A stretch of 64,000 nt of DNA from Ignavibacteriales bacterium (GTDB lineage Bacteria > Bacteroidota > Ignavibacteria > UBA10030): NCBI GenBank assembly GCA_026390575.1, contig JAPLFR010000015.1:43101-107100 (forward strand). The letters are read 5' to 3'. A model generated the notes under the pieces. It searched no databases and had not been told where the DNA came from. It worked only from the letters and a program-made list of their open reading frames with translations. Shown here one piece after another: positions 38,137 to 47,191 of this stretch (its first letter is position 1; every line of letters begins with the position of its first letter). Made by a program: the position numbers and the translations under genes.

Positions 38137-38720
38137 CCTGATAAGGTGAGATCAGTGTATTCAAATTATCTTTACCCTAAATATACAGCTTCATTTTATA
38201 GAACAAAAAAGTGATGAGATGAGGTCATCTAGTTGGCGTCCATTTACTTTCTTTTCAATAAAACAAGTCTGGGAAATACATACAATGCAAAGATTCTGTT
38301 ACATGTTAATAATTGCATAGTTATTCGTTGTTCAAATTTTTACTTGCTGCCGTATGAAAGGCACAATCACACCTGTCTGTTTTTGAGAGAGCTTCAAGGC
38401 CCCTTGGTGTTGTTCGTATCCAGCTGCCCTGAGACTAGCGAAATGACAACCAATTGGATACTGGTGCTTGATAATACCTCGCAAGAAGTCATGAAATTCG
38501 GTGTTTAAATCGTGATTCCCAATAGAATATCTACACACGTCAACATACAGAAAAAGTATCTAAATCAAATAATCGAATTACAGAAAGTTCCTCTATAATT
38601 GTTTCATAGGATAATTTGCAAGCAATCGTAAAGCTTGCGTTGCGTTATTTTGGTGAATATTGTATCTTGGTATAGTAGAATATATCATCGAACATCTTAT
38701 TCGAAGGAGACTAAAGAATC
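38137..38720. other. Intergenic region of about 580 bases, no gene assigned
   Basis: Two overlapping short frames (38233-38508 plus, 38332-38538 minus) show no similarity that I recognise and no good ribosome binding site. The segment around 38390-38450 has moderate base composition and a GTCATTTCG-like word on the minus strand that is common in dispersed repeats of such genomes. The right end must contain the promoter of the band-7 gene, whose ribosome binding site AAGGAG is at about 38704. Confidence 0.4.
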
Positions 38721-39698
38721 ATGGAATTCGTCATTGGTTTTGTTGTTATTCTCATTAGTGCGGCTGCTTTTGAATATCGCATTCGCAAACCAGATTTTAT
38801 TGTTCTCTATGAAACGAAAGACGGTTTGGCGATTCGGAAAAGGCGGTTCTATCCGAGGCACTTCAGTCTGTTGCTGCAGCGGACAACGCATTCATTTCAG
38901 TTAACTGTTGACGCGACTGCCAAAGGCGGTATCGATATTAAGGTAAAATTAGCGGCGACGGTTGCTGCAGCTTCCGGACATTTGACAGAACTCATTCGCG
39001 TCGGCGGATGGAGCACCGAAGCGGTTGCACATGCTGCAAAAGAATTGGAAACGGTTCTGCAGGGATATGTGAAGGGTTTTACAGAGCAATTCGAAATAGA
39101 AGAACTCTCTTCGCAAAAAATTCATGAGTACCTGCATAAAGAAGTTCAGGCAAGCAAAGCAGCCCTGGGCATAGAAGTCATTTCGCTGACAATTCTTTCG
39201 TTCGAGCCGGTGAATCCGCAAATATCGGAGGCGTTGAAACAACAAGAGCAGGCAAGAATTCTTGAACAAACGGAAATCTTAAATCAGAAAGCGCGTATCG
39301 CCAGTACAAAAGCAAAATTGAAAGCAGATGAAGAGATTTCTCAATTAGAAAATCAACTTGAGATGAAGAAGTACGACCTCAAGAAAAGCCAATGGGAGCG
39401 TGAAGCACAGTTGAATGATTTACGCATCAACGACGAGTTAAAAAGAAACCGCAAACGTTTGGAGTTTGATAAAGAAGAATTGGAAATGTTGAAGAGCAGT
39501 CCAGAGCTCTTGATGCTTACACCACAGGCAGCACGTTTGGCGGAAGCAAGCCAAGGATTGAAAAATGCACGAACGGTTGTTTCACTTTCACCGCAGGACA
39601 TGGCACATGGCTCTGAGTTGTTCGGTATGTTCCAAAATATTTTACAAAATGCGCTTGATTCGTACCGCAGCATCAAGGAGAAGAGACAGGCGAAATAA
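38721..39698 (+). CDS. Membrane-anchored band-7/SPFH-like protein
   Basis: A 325-residue protein with one N-terminal membrane anchor (residues 2-18). The following ~150 residues resemble a band-7/SPFH domain: a beta-rich start (FSLLLQRTTHSFQLTVDATAKGGIDIKVKLA), then helices ending in ALGIEVISLTILSFEPVNPQISEAL, the usual C-terminal signature of the SPFH domain. Residues 180-275 are a long charged coiled coil rich in E, K and L. The C-terminus is a short helical region. Such proteins form membrane-attached oligomeric scaffolds. It lies 55 bases upstream of the 1869-residue protein gene in the same direction, so the two could be an operon. Confidence 0.75.
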   Translation: MEFVIGFVVILISAAAFEYRIRKPDFIVLYETKDGLAIRKRRFYPRHFSLLLQRTTHSFQLTVDATAKGGIDIKVKLAATVAAASGHLTELIRVGGWSTEAVAHAAKELETVLQGYVKGFTEQFEIEELSSQKIHEYLHKEVQASKAALGIEVISLTILSFEPVNPQISEALKQQEQARILEQTEILNQKARIASTKAKLKADEEISQLENQLEMKKYDLKKSQWEREAQLNDLRINDELKRNRKRLEFDKEELEMLKSSPELLMLTPQAARLAEASQGLKNARTVVSLSPQDMAHGSELFGMFQNILQNALDSYRSIKEKRQAK

Positions 39699-39753
39699 TC
39701 TCGTTCGAAACGAATAAACGAGATTATATTCACTCAATGCTCTGGCGCCAACC

Positions 39754-42700
39754 TTGCAGACACAGCATTCTGATTTACGTACATTGTTCCAGTTGAAGCC
39801 GCTAAAAGTTGCCCGCGTCTCAGAAATTAGCGAGGCAACGTCGTCGTCGGCAACAGCACCGGAAGATCGCGTCAATTTCCACATCGGCAATCCAGTGCAG
39901 GATGCACGGCTGATGGCGGCATATCTCCGCATCGTGCTGGACATCGATGTGCAGCGCGAAGAGTTGGACGGTGAAGATACCGATGCCATTCTTCAACGCA
40001 TCGAGTGGCATGAGACAGACAAACCGCTTCTCGAATTTCTCAAACGCCTGATTCAAAAAAGCTGTCCGTATTCTCCGCGCGGCGGTTTCTCCAGAAATGC
40101 TCCAAACGATCTGATAACGGCATTTACTGCATGGCTTCAAAATCAGCAGGAACCGCTGTCGTATGATCTCGGTAAAACGTCAGGAAAAAGAGAGATTGTT
40201 CTCGCGACCGGCGGTGTGTACGAAACGCTTCGCGTTCTTTACCATGCGCTTTCCTTATATATCGTGCATCGACCGGCACATATATTTTTATGGGAAGTTG
40301 CTTCGCCGACTGATGAAGCAATCTTCACGGCGCTGCGCTTCAGCCGGCTCTCGGCATCTGAGCCTGAACTCGTTATTCAATTGCAAAAATTCTTTACACA
40401 GAACGACACCAGTCCAACATTTCTTGTCATCGGAAAAGAACTGGGCGAGGAAACTCGCCGCTTGCTGCGTTCTCTCAGTATTGAGCATCCGTTATTTTTC
40501 ATCGAAGCCAACAATACACCGAACCATCTTTCGCTGGCGCGAGAAGCAAAACTTGTGCATCGGGTTCTCCGTTTGTTGACGCCTGCAATATTCTCTCAGA
40601 AGTTTCAGGCGTTGTCGACAATGTTCTTAGCGGGTCCCGCAGAAATTCTGAGTGTCTTTGAAGCTTTTCACTTTCAGCTCAAAGGATCACCGTCTGCATC
40701 GGAAATAGAATTGCTCACGTATGTACTGAATCATCCAAATGCATTACGTTCTGCCGAAAGAAAAGAAACACACATCTCAATTCATCCGCCATCTGAAGGA
40801 ATTACACTCACGGGACTTGCAGGCCATACCCTTTCGATGCACGCCCATTCGTTTGAACAGCGGGTGCTCCATGGAGTTGATGTTCGGGCGAATGCTGTGG
40901 AGCAGCGCATTGGTACGATTTCGGATAAAGTAGAACATCTGGTCAAGCACCTCGAATCACATCGATTCATTCCGACTTCCGATCAGTTCGCAGGAACGAA
41001 TTCTAAAATGCTGCTGGATGAATTGATAGCGAACATTGACTCTTCATCGTGGCAGCAGGAACTCAAGGCGAGTTTATTACATGTTTTTGTCAAGCACCAT
41101 CCGGAATACAAACTGACGCATTGCACTGTTGTCAGTGGATCTTCGCGCACAGCATTGGGATTGCTTGGCTTTCATTGCGACATTCGAGAAGTGATCGTAC
41201 CAGATTTAAGCTGGTCATACGAACAATGTTTCCCGGCAACATGTGCTGTCCCTCTTACGCCGAAATTTGAAATTGATGTTGATGCAATGATTCAGACTAT
41301 TCAAAAGAAACTTGCTGCAGATCCGCTCTGGAACAACCATGGTGCTGTTGTTATTAACAATCCGCACAATGCAACTGGCCGCATATTTCAAGAGTCGGCA
41401 ATACGAACGCTTGTCGCTTGGCTGCTGGAAAACGATATTTATGTCATCGATGATCTTTCGTATCAAAATGTTGCCCCGTCGGTAGATATTCCTTTTATCA
41501 AAACCGTTCGCCAGATAACTCAAGAACTTGTGCACAATGCTCAGATTACAGAAAAGCAAGCGGACAAGGTAGTCACTGTTCACTCGGTATCAAAAACAGA
41601 TTGTCTTGCCGGTGCGCGGCTTGCCGTTCTGGAGATTCGAGATGAAGTGCTGCTTAAAAAGTTCAACGAACACAATAGTCTCATTGCACCAAATATCGGT
41701 GCTATTGCTCTGACGTATTTATTTTATCGGCATGATTCAGATGTCGTAAATTCCTATTGGCGTTTGCGCAACAAGATATTTCTTGAGCGCACAGAAGCAT
41801 TGCTCGAAGCGGTTGAAAAATTGCCGGCAGATCGTAATCCGTTTCACATTCACATACTTCCGCCTACCGGAAGTATGTACCCATTGTTGGTCATTGATCA
41901 TCTGCCTGCCGGACTTTCTTTGGAATGGCTCGCATCCGGACTTGCGCGGCGCGGGATCGGCATGCTTCCTCTTTCGACGTTCGCGCATACAGAAGATGGA
42001 TTTGAGACAGGAAGAAAAACATTCCGTCTAACGCTTGGCGGTGTGGACGGTGCAGAAGTTCTGTTCAAGAAAACTCGTCATGTCTTGATAGATTTAAATC
42101 GATTAATTGCAGAAGAAGCGGCGCGTTATAATAGGAAGCGATTGCCGAGTATCCTTCCTCGCTATCAAGGATCGGATGATGAACGAAAAAATCTTGACCA
42201 GTGGAACAAGATAGAACAAGCAGTTTTTGAAAAAAGCCAGCGTGTGAAGTTAGGCATGGGGCCTGAATTTGATTCAGCGCATCACCTTGCAGAATTCAGA
42301 AACGACTATGTACCTCAACGGTTAAAGTTGTTCAAGCAGCGGTATCGCGATCGGTTGGTTATTGCCGAAGAACTGCTTCAGCAAGCCCGTGCTGATGGAG
42401 GTACCGCACTTGCACAGCGTCTAGAAAGAGAACTCTTTAAAGATTTGCTGCCGCTGCGTGATGAAGCGTTTCGTTCTCGGATGTACGACAGGACTGTCCA
42501 CCCGACGCAGAGGTATTCCATACAAGTAGAAATTTGTTTTAGTACTATAATTTCCGACCTCATCAGCCGGCGCTCAATCTCAGAAGGGCGCATACAGTCA
42601 GCTGTGGACGAACTGTTGCGGGAATATTATGCGCTCAATGTTGCTATTAATTCGAGCGAGGAATCGAAAGAACTGATTCTTGATTTGGATTCACTCATTG

Positions 42701-45363
42701 ATGGCGAAAACTATGCAGCACTCTTTGGCAATGAAAATCTGCGGACATTTATTTCGTTTTGGGGAGATTGGGATGGAAGCAACAGGCCGTCCGGTCAAGG
42801 GCACCGTCTCGTTGCAACCACATTAATTGAAAATGTCTCGCGGCTGGCTCGTTTGTTGTCTCGTCTGGTTCAGGTCGAAAAAGGAATTTCACTTGATCAA
42901 AAACTTCTTATGGAAATGCAGCGCGTACCTGAAAACAATCTGCGTTTCACACACCTTCTCAATGACATCACCATACTGACACAGCAGCTTGAAAAACGAT
43001 ATCGGGGTGTTCTTCCGTTCAATGTCAAACCGGGAAAAGTGCGGAACATCGGCATGAAACTTCATCTTGCACGCGATCCGCTCACACTGCTTTGGTATCA
43101 TAATGATCGCTTGGAGCGGAAGATGCTGGAGCTCCGCCGTCGGCGATGGGAAACGATGGAGCATTATTTTGCGCTCAACAAACAAATGCGCAAACAGCTT
43201 CGCACGCTCATTCCAGTCATTCGCCAGCATCTTGATAATCGCGAACTTGTCATCGAAGCATCCCTCTACCGCGATCTTCTCCAGCGTATGGTCATTACTC
43301 CGCGTGTTCATCAAAAGATGATTACAGCGCAAGATCCGTTCGTTATTGACACCACGGTGCATAATCTTCATGAAATTAATGTGCTCGCATCACGGTATGG
43401 AAATCCAGGGATCATACTTGCACTACAGGTGAGTATGTGTACAAAAGCGGAAGCGCTCATTGCATTAGATCGCAAAATGCGGGCGCGCCGTGAGAATACA
43501 TTGCGCGAACATCCGGATCTCGAGCTTCCATCAATTCTGCTGATTCCACTTTTTGAAGATTTGGATTCAGTTCATAGTATTTCAACTTATCTCGGAAAAC
43601 TCTGGGATTATGCGCACCAAAGCAGAAGAGTGGATCAAGAAACGAAAGATCGTTTTGCTGAATTTATTTCTGAAATATTTATTGCGGGTTCTGACTTAAG
43701 CCAAGCTGTAGGTCAGGCAGCGGGTGCGGCGGCTTATCGACAGGCGAAAAATGAAATTGTGTTATGGCTTGCACAGCGAGGACTGACAGACCGTGTACGT
43801 ATTAAAATGGGCAGCGGCGAACCGATGCAGCGTCAAGGTGGATACTATGCACCTGCTTCCGGCGAGCCGGCATTCACCCGTTCGCACACAGCAATGAAAC
43901 TCATTGCACAGCATCTTCCGGCGTCTGCGCGAAAGAGTGCAGAATATGCAACCACACCGTTGATGGGAATTTTCGTCGGCGGCGATCTTCGCACATTTCA
44001 AAGTACGCTTTCGGAACATCTACGCTATCTGCCGGCACAAGAATTGATGCAAGTGCTTCATCATGTCAAAGAATCTCAATCCATCCATCAAAGCGATTTG
44101 CTGCGGGCGTCGGAATCGCTGGTGGAAAGCCGCCTGCAGTTGAAAGAACGCGGCGCGCAGGAAATTGAGCGATTGACGCTCGGCTCCAAAGATGCAGTGG
44201 TGGATCAATTTATTTCGATCCTCACAGAAAATTTTCGGCAAATTTTATACGGACGGGATGCAGACGTGATCGGTATGCATATCGCGTCGTACTTTATCGC
44301 GCGTACCATGCCCCAACTTCGCGATCGGCCGACTGTGCGTCCGAGTTCCGATACAGACACTGATCGCGGGCAGAGAATATTAGAAAAAATTATGAAGACC
44401 ATCCCGCTGGCACGCTACGGCAGTATGCTGCGCGCTATCGCGCACAATCAAGCGCAGACAATGGTGCTGGGTGTCAATCAATTGACGACAGGATTATTCC
44501 GAGCATTGAATGTGTTTTCCCAAATGGAATTTAAAGATGGTGATGCACGTACGCTTATTGCAGATCGAATTTTGCCGCAGCTTCCTGTGTATGAAATTCT
44601 CCAAACACTCCGCCTGTATCACGATGTAGATTTGACATATCTGAAAAAAATCGAACCGGCATTTCCCGCAGGAAATTCCGCATTCCTGGCATTGCGCGAG
44701 GATAATGACAGCTTAGGCGATTTTCTTGGGCTCTTTCAACAGGAATTGATTCGCCGCCACGGTGTGGATGTGAACGAGTTCTTTGAAGATGGCGTATTCC
44801 TTCCGGAACTTTTATCGACCGTGCGACCTGATTTGGCTGTGCTCTTGCAAAGAGACATTTTCAACATCAACATTGAAACATTTCTTGAAGGTATCAACGG
44901 AACAATTGATGCCGGTTGGAAAACAACGATTGGAAATATCATTGGCGTTCGCGAGCATGTACAATACTGGCGGGCAAAAATCTGGCAGATGTTAGAAGAA
45001 CCGGTCTTTCAGCAAGTCCATAGTTTTACCGAGCTCGCCATTGCGCTCAATTCACTCACGTCGGGAAAACCGCTCAATACCGTTCCCGCTTCTGCTCACG
45101 GCATGAAACTTTCGGCCGATCTCTCGCAGTTCTTCCGCGCTTCCAGTGCGGACGATGAGATGCGACAATTCCTTGCGGCGTCGCTGGAATATCTTTCGTC
45201 ATTGTCCGAAGGCATGGTAGAAGTACCGGTGACAATTGTTCGTGCGATGAAAGATGTTGAACAAATCGCGCGGATCGAAGAACAAGCACTTCCTGCCGAC
45301 AAACAAAAACTGCTCCGATTCTACGTGCTTCAGATTGCACGCCTCACCGGAGATAACGGATAA
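39754..45363 (+). CDS. Giant fusion: aminotransferase plus PEP-carboxylase-like module
   Basis: An 1869-residue soluble protein. Residues about 40-800 contain a fold-type-I aminotransferase: NNPHNATG (535-542), IDDLSYQ with D567 and Y570, the PLP lysine K614 in SVSKTDCLAGAR, and the carboxylate-binding R758 in TFRLTLGG. A ~400-residue N-terminal part begins with an aminotransferase-like FHIGNP. Residues about 820-1869 follow the order of phosphoenolpyruvate carboxylase: TVHPTQ (914-919, like TAHPTE), FWGDWDGS (1002-1009, like GGDRDGNP), R1107 in LHLARDP, VSMCTKAEAL (M1228), PLFED (E1268), AGSDLSQ (D1314), MGSGEPMQRQGG (R1360) and a C-terminal TGDNG resembling MRNTG. Metal ligands and the PEP histidine seem kept; the HGR, one lysine and other positions are changed. 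The TTG start at 39754 lacks a ribosome binding site and is uncertain. Confidence 0.85.
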   Translation: MQTQHSDLRTLFQLKPLKVARVSEISEATSSSATAPEDRVNFHIGNPVQDARLMAAYLRIVLDIDVQREELDGEDTDAILQRIEWHETDKPLLEFLKRLIQKSCPYSPRGGFSRNAPNDLITAFTAWLQNQQEPLSYDLGKTSGKREIVLATGGVYETLRVLYHALSLYIVHRPAHIFLWEVASPTDEAIFTALRFSRLSASEPELVIQLQKFFTQNDTSPTFLVIGKELGEETRRLLRSLSIEHPLFFIEANNTPNHLSLAREAKLVHRVLRLLTPAIFSQKFQALSTMFLAGPAEILSVFEAFHFQLKGSPSASEIELLTYVLNHPNALRSAERKETHISIHPPSEGITLTGLAGHTLSMHAHSFEQRVLHGVDVRANAVEQRIGTISDKVEHLVKHLESHRFIPTSDQFAGTNSKMLLDELIANIDSSSWQQELKASLLHVFVKHHPEYKLTHCTVVSGSSRTALGLLGFHCDIREVIVPDLSWSYEQCFPATCAVPLTPKFEIDVDAMIQTIQKKLAADPLWNNHGAVVINNPHNATGRIFQESAIRTLVAWLLENDIYVIDDLSYQNVAPSVDIPFIKTVRQITQELVHNAQITEKQADKVVTVHSVSKTDCLAGARLAVLEIRDEVLLKKFNEHNSLIAPNIGAIALTYLFYRHDSDVVNSYWRLRNKIFLERTEALLEAVEKLPADRNPFHIHILPPTGSMYPLLVIDHLPAGLSLEWLASGLARRGIGMLPLSTFAHTEDGFETGRKTFRLTLGGVDGAEVLFKKTRHVLIDLNRLIAEEAARYNRKRLPSILPRYQGSDDERKNLDQWNKIEQAVFEKSQRVKLGMGPEFDSAHHLAEFRNDYVPQRLKLFKQRYRDRLVIAEELLQQARADGGTALAQRLERELFKDLLPLRDEAFRSRMYDRTVHPTQRYSIQVEICFSTIISDLISRRSISEGRIQSAVDELLREYYALNVAINSSEESKELILDLDSLIDGENYAALFGNENLRTFISFWGDWDGSNRPSGQGHRLVATTLIENVSRLARLLSRLVQVEKGISLDQKLLMEMQRVPENNLRFTHLLNDITILTQQLEKRYRGVLPFNVKPGKVRNIGMKLHLARDPLTLLWYHNDRLERKMLELRRRRWETMEHYFALNKQMRKQLRTLIPVIRQHLDNRELVIEASLYRDLLQRMVITPRVHQKMITAQDPFVIDTTVHNLHEINVLASRYGNPGIILALQVSMCTKAEALIALDRKMRARRENTLREHPDLELPSILLIPLFEDLDSVHSISTYLGKLWDYAHQSRRVDQETKDRFAEFISEIFIAGSDLSQAVGQAAGAAAYRQAKNEIVLWLAQRGLTDRVRIKMGSGEPMQRQGGYYAPASGEPAFTRSHTAMKLIAQHLPASARKSAEYATTPLMGIFVGGDLRTFQSTLSEHLRYLPAQELMQVLHHVKESQSIHQSDLLRASESLVESRLQLKERGAQEIERLTLGSKDAVVDQFISILTENFRQILYGRDADVIGMHIASYFIARTMPQLRDRPTVRPSSDTDTDRGQRILEKIMKTIPLARYGSMLRAIAHNQAQTMVLGVNQLTTGLFRALNVFSQMEFKDGDARTLIADRILPQLPVYEILQTLRLYHDVDLTYLKKIEPAFPAGNSAFLALREDNDSLGDFLGLFQQELIRRHGVDVNEFFEDGVFLPELLSTVRPDLAVLLQRDIFNINIETFLEGINGTIDAGWKTTIGNIIGVREHVQYWRAKIWQMLEEPVFQQVHSFTELAIALNSLTSGKPLNTVPASAHGMKLSADLSQFFRASSADDEMRQFLAASLEYLSSLSEGMVEVPVTIVRAMKDVEQIARIEEQALPADKQKLLRFYVLQIARLTGDNG

Positions 45364-45448
45364 CCGCCCATCGCTTTGTTTTGACAATCTTCTTCATCTT
45401 CTGAATTGCAAGCTTATAAAAAAGTGATTATCATGGTATGGTCAATTT

Positions 45449-45523
45449 CGGGACGTGGCGCAGCCCGGCTAGCGCACTTGCTTGGGGTGCAAGGGGTCGC
45501 GGGTTCAAATCCCGCCGTCCCGA
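45449..45523 (+). tRNA. tRNA-Pro (anticodon GGG)
   Basis: Cloverleaf with acceptor CGGGACG/CGTCCCG, D-arm GCGC...GCGC, anticodon stem CTTGC/GCAAG with loop TTGGGGT (anticodon GGG), and T-arm GCGGG-TTCAAAT-CCCGC. CCA is not encoded. It is followed by a repeat-rich stretch. Confidence 0.95.
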
Positions 45524-45543
45524 CGAAATCAGATTTATGAGTG

Positions 45544-45578
45544 TCCCGCCATTGTGTGGCGGGAGAAATAGTTTGAAA
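45544..45578 (+). repeat. 35-base direct repeat, copy 1
   Basis: Identical to 45857-45891. Each copy contains a perfect hairpin CCCGCCA/TGGCGGG and ends AGAAATAGTTTGAAA. It lies 20 bases after tRNA-Pro. Confidence 0.85.
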
Positions 45579-45856
45579 GGTGGTGTCCCGCATGAAAAAT
45601 ATGCGGGATCCTGAAATTGTCAACCGCTCGTTGAAAAACACTCGCGGGACAATTTCGGACAAGGGGATCGCGGGTTCTGAGCCGACTTGTCCGCCATTTT
45701 TTGGGCGGAAGGCTCATGCGCCTCTGGCGCAAAATCCCGTTTACCCGCCGAAACAATTTATCCGCCGGAATGCAATGAAGGCGGAAGTGAAGGCGGGCCG
45801 TCCCGACTTCCAATTCGGCTAAACTTAGCGAGCTAAGTTCACTGCCGAATTGAGAA
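45579..45856. repeat. Hairpin-rich segment with a partial tRNA-Pro copy
   Basis: Between the two direct repeats are further hairpins (CCCGCATGAAAAATATGCGGG, TCCGCC...GGCGGA). At about 45650-45678 is a fragment AATTTCGGAC-AAGGGGATCGCGGGTTC that matches the tRNA-Pro leader (AATTTCGGGAC) and its T-arm (AAGGGGTCGCGGGTTC). It appears to be a decayed, internally deleted duplicate of the tRNA region. Confidence 0.55.
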
Positions 45857-45891
45857 TCCCGCCATTGTGTGGCGGGAGAAATAGTTTGAAA
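45857..45891 (+). repeat. 35-base direct repeat, copy 2
   Basis: Identical to 45544-45578, 313 bases downstream, and 14 bases before the GroES-like gene. Confidence 0.85.
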
Positions 45892-45905
45892 TAAGAGAGC
45901 GCAGT

Positions 45906-46358
45906 ATGAAAGCACAGTATTCATCTGTGCTCTCTTTGTCTATAGATAGTGAAACAATGGAAATTAAAACACGCAAAAAAATAATCCTTGTTGGTGACAA
46001 AGTGCTCATTGCACCGGATAAGGAGAGTGAACGCACCGCACACGGCTTATATTTACCTCCGGGCGTGAAAGAGAAAGACAAAGTTCAGAGCGGATATGTG
46101 GTACGCACCGGTCCCGGATATGCATTGCCGAATCCACAGTTCATGGATCAGGAATCATGGTCAACAACTCACAAAGATCCCGTGAAGTACATACCTTTGC
46201 AAGCCGAAGAAGGCGATTACGCAATTTTCTTACGCGATGCCGCCATCGAAGTGGAGTACGAGAATGAAAAATATCTCATCGTTTCACATTCTTCTATATT
46301 AATACTACTGCGCTCAAGCGGCATTGACGAACTGATCCGTTCATCGGAACAGTCATAG
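45906..46358 (+). CDS. Divergent GroES-like co-chaperonin-fold protein
   Basis: A 150-residue protein with the chaperonin-10 beta-barrel pattern: KIILVGDKVLIAPDKESERTAHGLYLPPGVKEKDKVQSGYVVRTGPG, then after an insertion EEGDYAIFLRDAAIEVEYENEKYLIV. Ordinary GroES is about 95 residues and has its mobile loop between G-L-Y/I-L-P and G-x-V; here the loop region is PPGVKEKDKVQ. The insert (about residues 75-100, PNPQFMDQESWSTTHKDPVKYIP) is additional. No GroEL gene is adjacent, so it is not the main GroES. The start at 45906 is provisional; an ATG at 45957 would remove a 17-residue leader. Confidence 0.8.
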   Translation: MKAQYSSVLSLSIDSETMEIKTRKKIILVGDKVLIAPDKESERTAHGLYLPPGVKEKDKVQSGYVVRTGPGYALPNPQFMDQESWSTTHKDPVKYIPLQAEEGDYAIFLRDAAIEVEYENEKYLIVSHSSILILLRSSGIDELIRSSEQS

Positions 46359-46423
46359 TATGTCTCATCCTCCCCGCTATTTTCATCCATTGAATCCGCC
46401 TTTTTCTTGTTGATCAAGTTCTT

Positions 46424-47065
46424 ATGGAAGCATCATCACTTTTCTACAAAGTCGCACCGCTGAGCAGTAACGATACAAGACCGTATCCAACACTCATTCT
46501 CCTGCACGGCCGTGGTACAGACGAGAATGATCTTCTCGGTTTAGCATCGGCATTCGATCCTCGGCTCCTCATTGTTAGTGTTCGTGCGCCATACAGATTT
46601 CCTTATGGCGGATATACGTGGTTTGATCTTGACGAACAAAACGGAGTGAACACAGATCAGCTTATGGAAGGGTGCGGTGCTCTCATTCAATGTTTGGATG
46701 ACATTCAGCAAAAATATTCTGTTGATTCAAAGCGCGTTTTTTTATTTGGTTTTAGCATGGGTGCGATGATGTCGCTGACAGTATCGCTTTCCAATCCTCA
46801 CCGCTTCAAGGGGGTTGTTGCGCACAGCGGCCTGCTGCCGCAAGAGGATACGTTAAAATATCGATGGAATGATCTTGATGAAATTTCGTTTTTCATTGCA
46901 CATGGCACGTACGATCCAATTGTTCCGGTTGAGTTTGGCAGGCAAGCACATCAGCGGTTCATGGATGCCAAGGCGGATGTCTTCTATTGCGAATATCCTA
47001 TTCAACATACTATCAGTGAAGAGAGTTTGAGTGATGCTGCCGATTGGTTGCAGCGGAAAATCTAA
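46424..47065 (+). CDS. Alpha/beta-hydrolase carboxylesterase (YpfH-like)
   Basis: A 213-residue serine hydrolase of the phospholipase/carboxylesterase family. The oxyanion region is ILLHGRGTDENDL, the nucleophile elbow is GFSMGAM, the aspartate lies in HGTYDPIVP, and the histidine in QHTIS near the C-terminus. The length fits the small cytoplasmic esterases. Natural substrate unknown. It follows the GroES-like gene by 65 bases in the same direction. Confidence 0.92.
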   Translation: MEASSLFYKVAPLSSNDTRPYPTLILLHGRGTDENDLLGLASAFDPRLLIVSVRAPYRFPYGGYTWFDLDEQNGVNTDQLMEGCGALIQCLDDIQQKYSVDSKRVFLFGFSMGAMMSLTVSLSNPHRFKGVVAHSGLLPQEDTLKYRWNDLDEISFFIAHGTYDPIVPVEFGRQAHQRFMDAKADVFYCEYPIQHTISEESLSDAADWLQRKI

Positions 47066-47191
47066 ATCATTGATGATACACGCTGAATAATTTTTATGTA
47101 GCTGTCTACATCCCCTCGGGAAATTACAGGACGCACATAAGCAGTTTTCAACTTTTTTGCGTAGATTAATTCAGAAACAGAAAGGTTCTTC

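Noticed and set aside
38233..38538. Two overlapping frames in the 580-base gap before the band-7 gene
   Set aside because: No ribosome binding site, no similarity and odd composition; left as unassigned intergenic DNA.
45414..45662. 82-codon minus-strand frame containing GTAGFEPATPCTPSKCAS
   Set aside because: It is the translated complement of the tRNA-Pro gene, a well-known annotation artefact.
45544..45891. CRISPR array
   Set aside because: Only two copies of the repeat 313 bases apart, with no regular spacers and no cas genes; no other array-like pattern was seen in the window.
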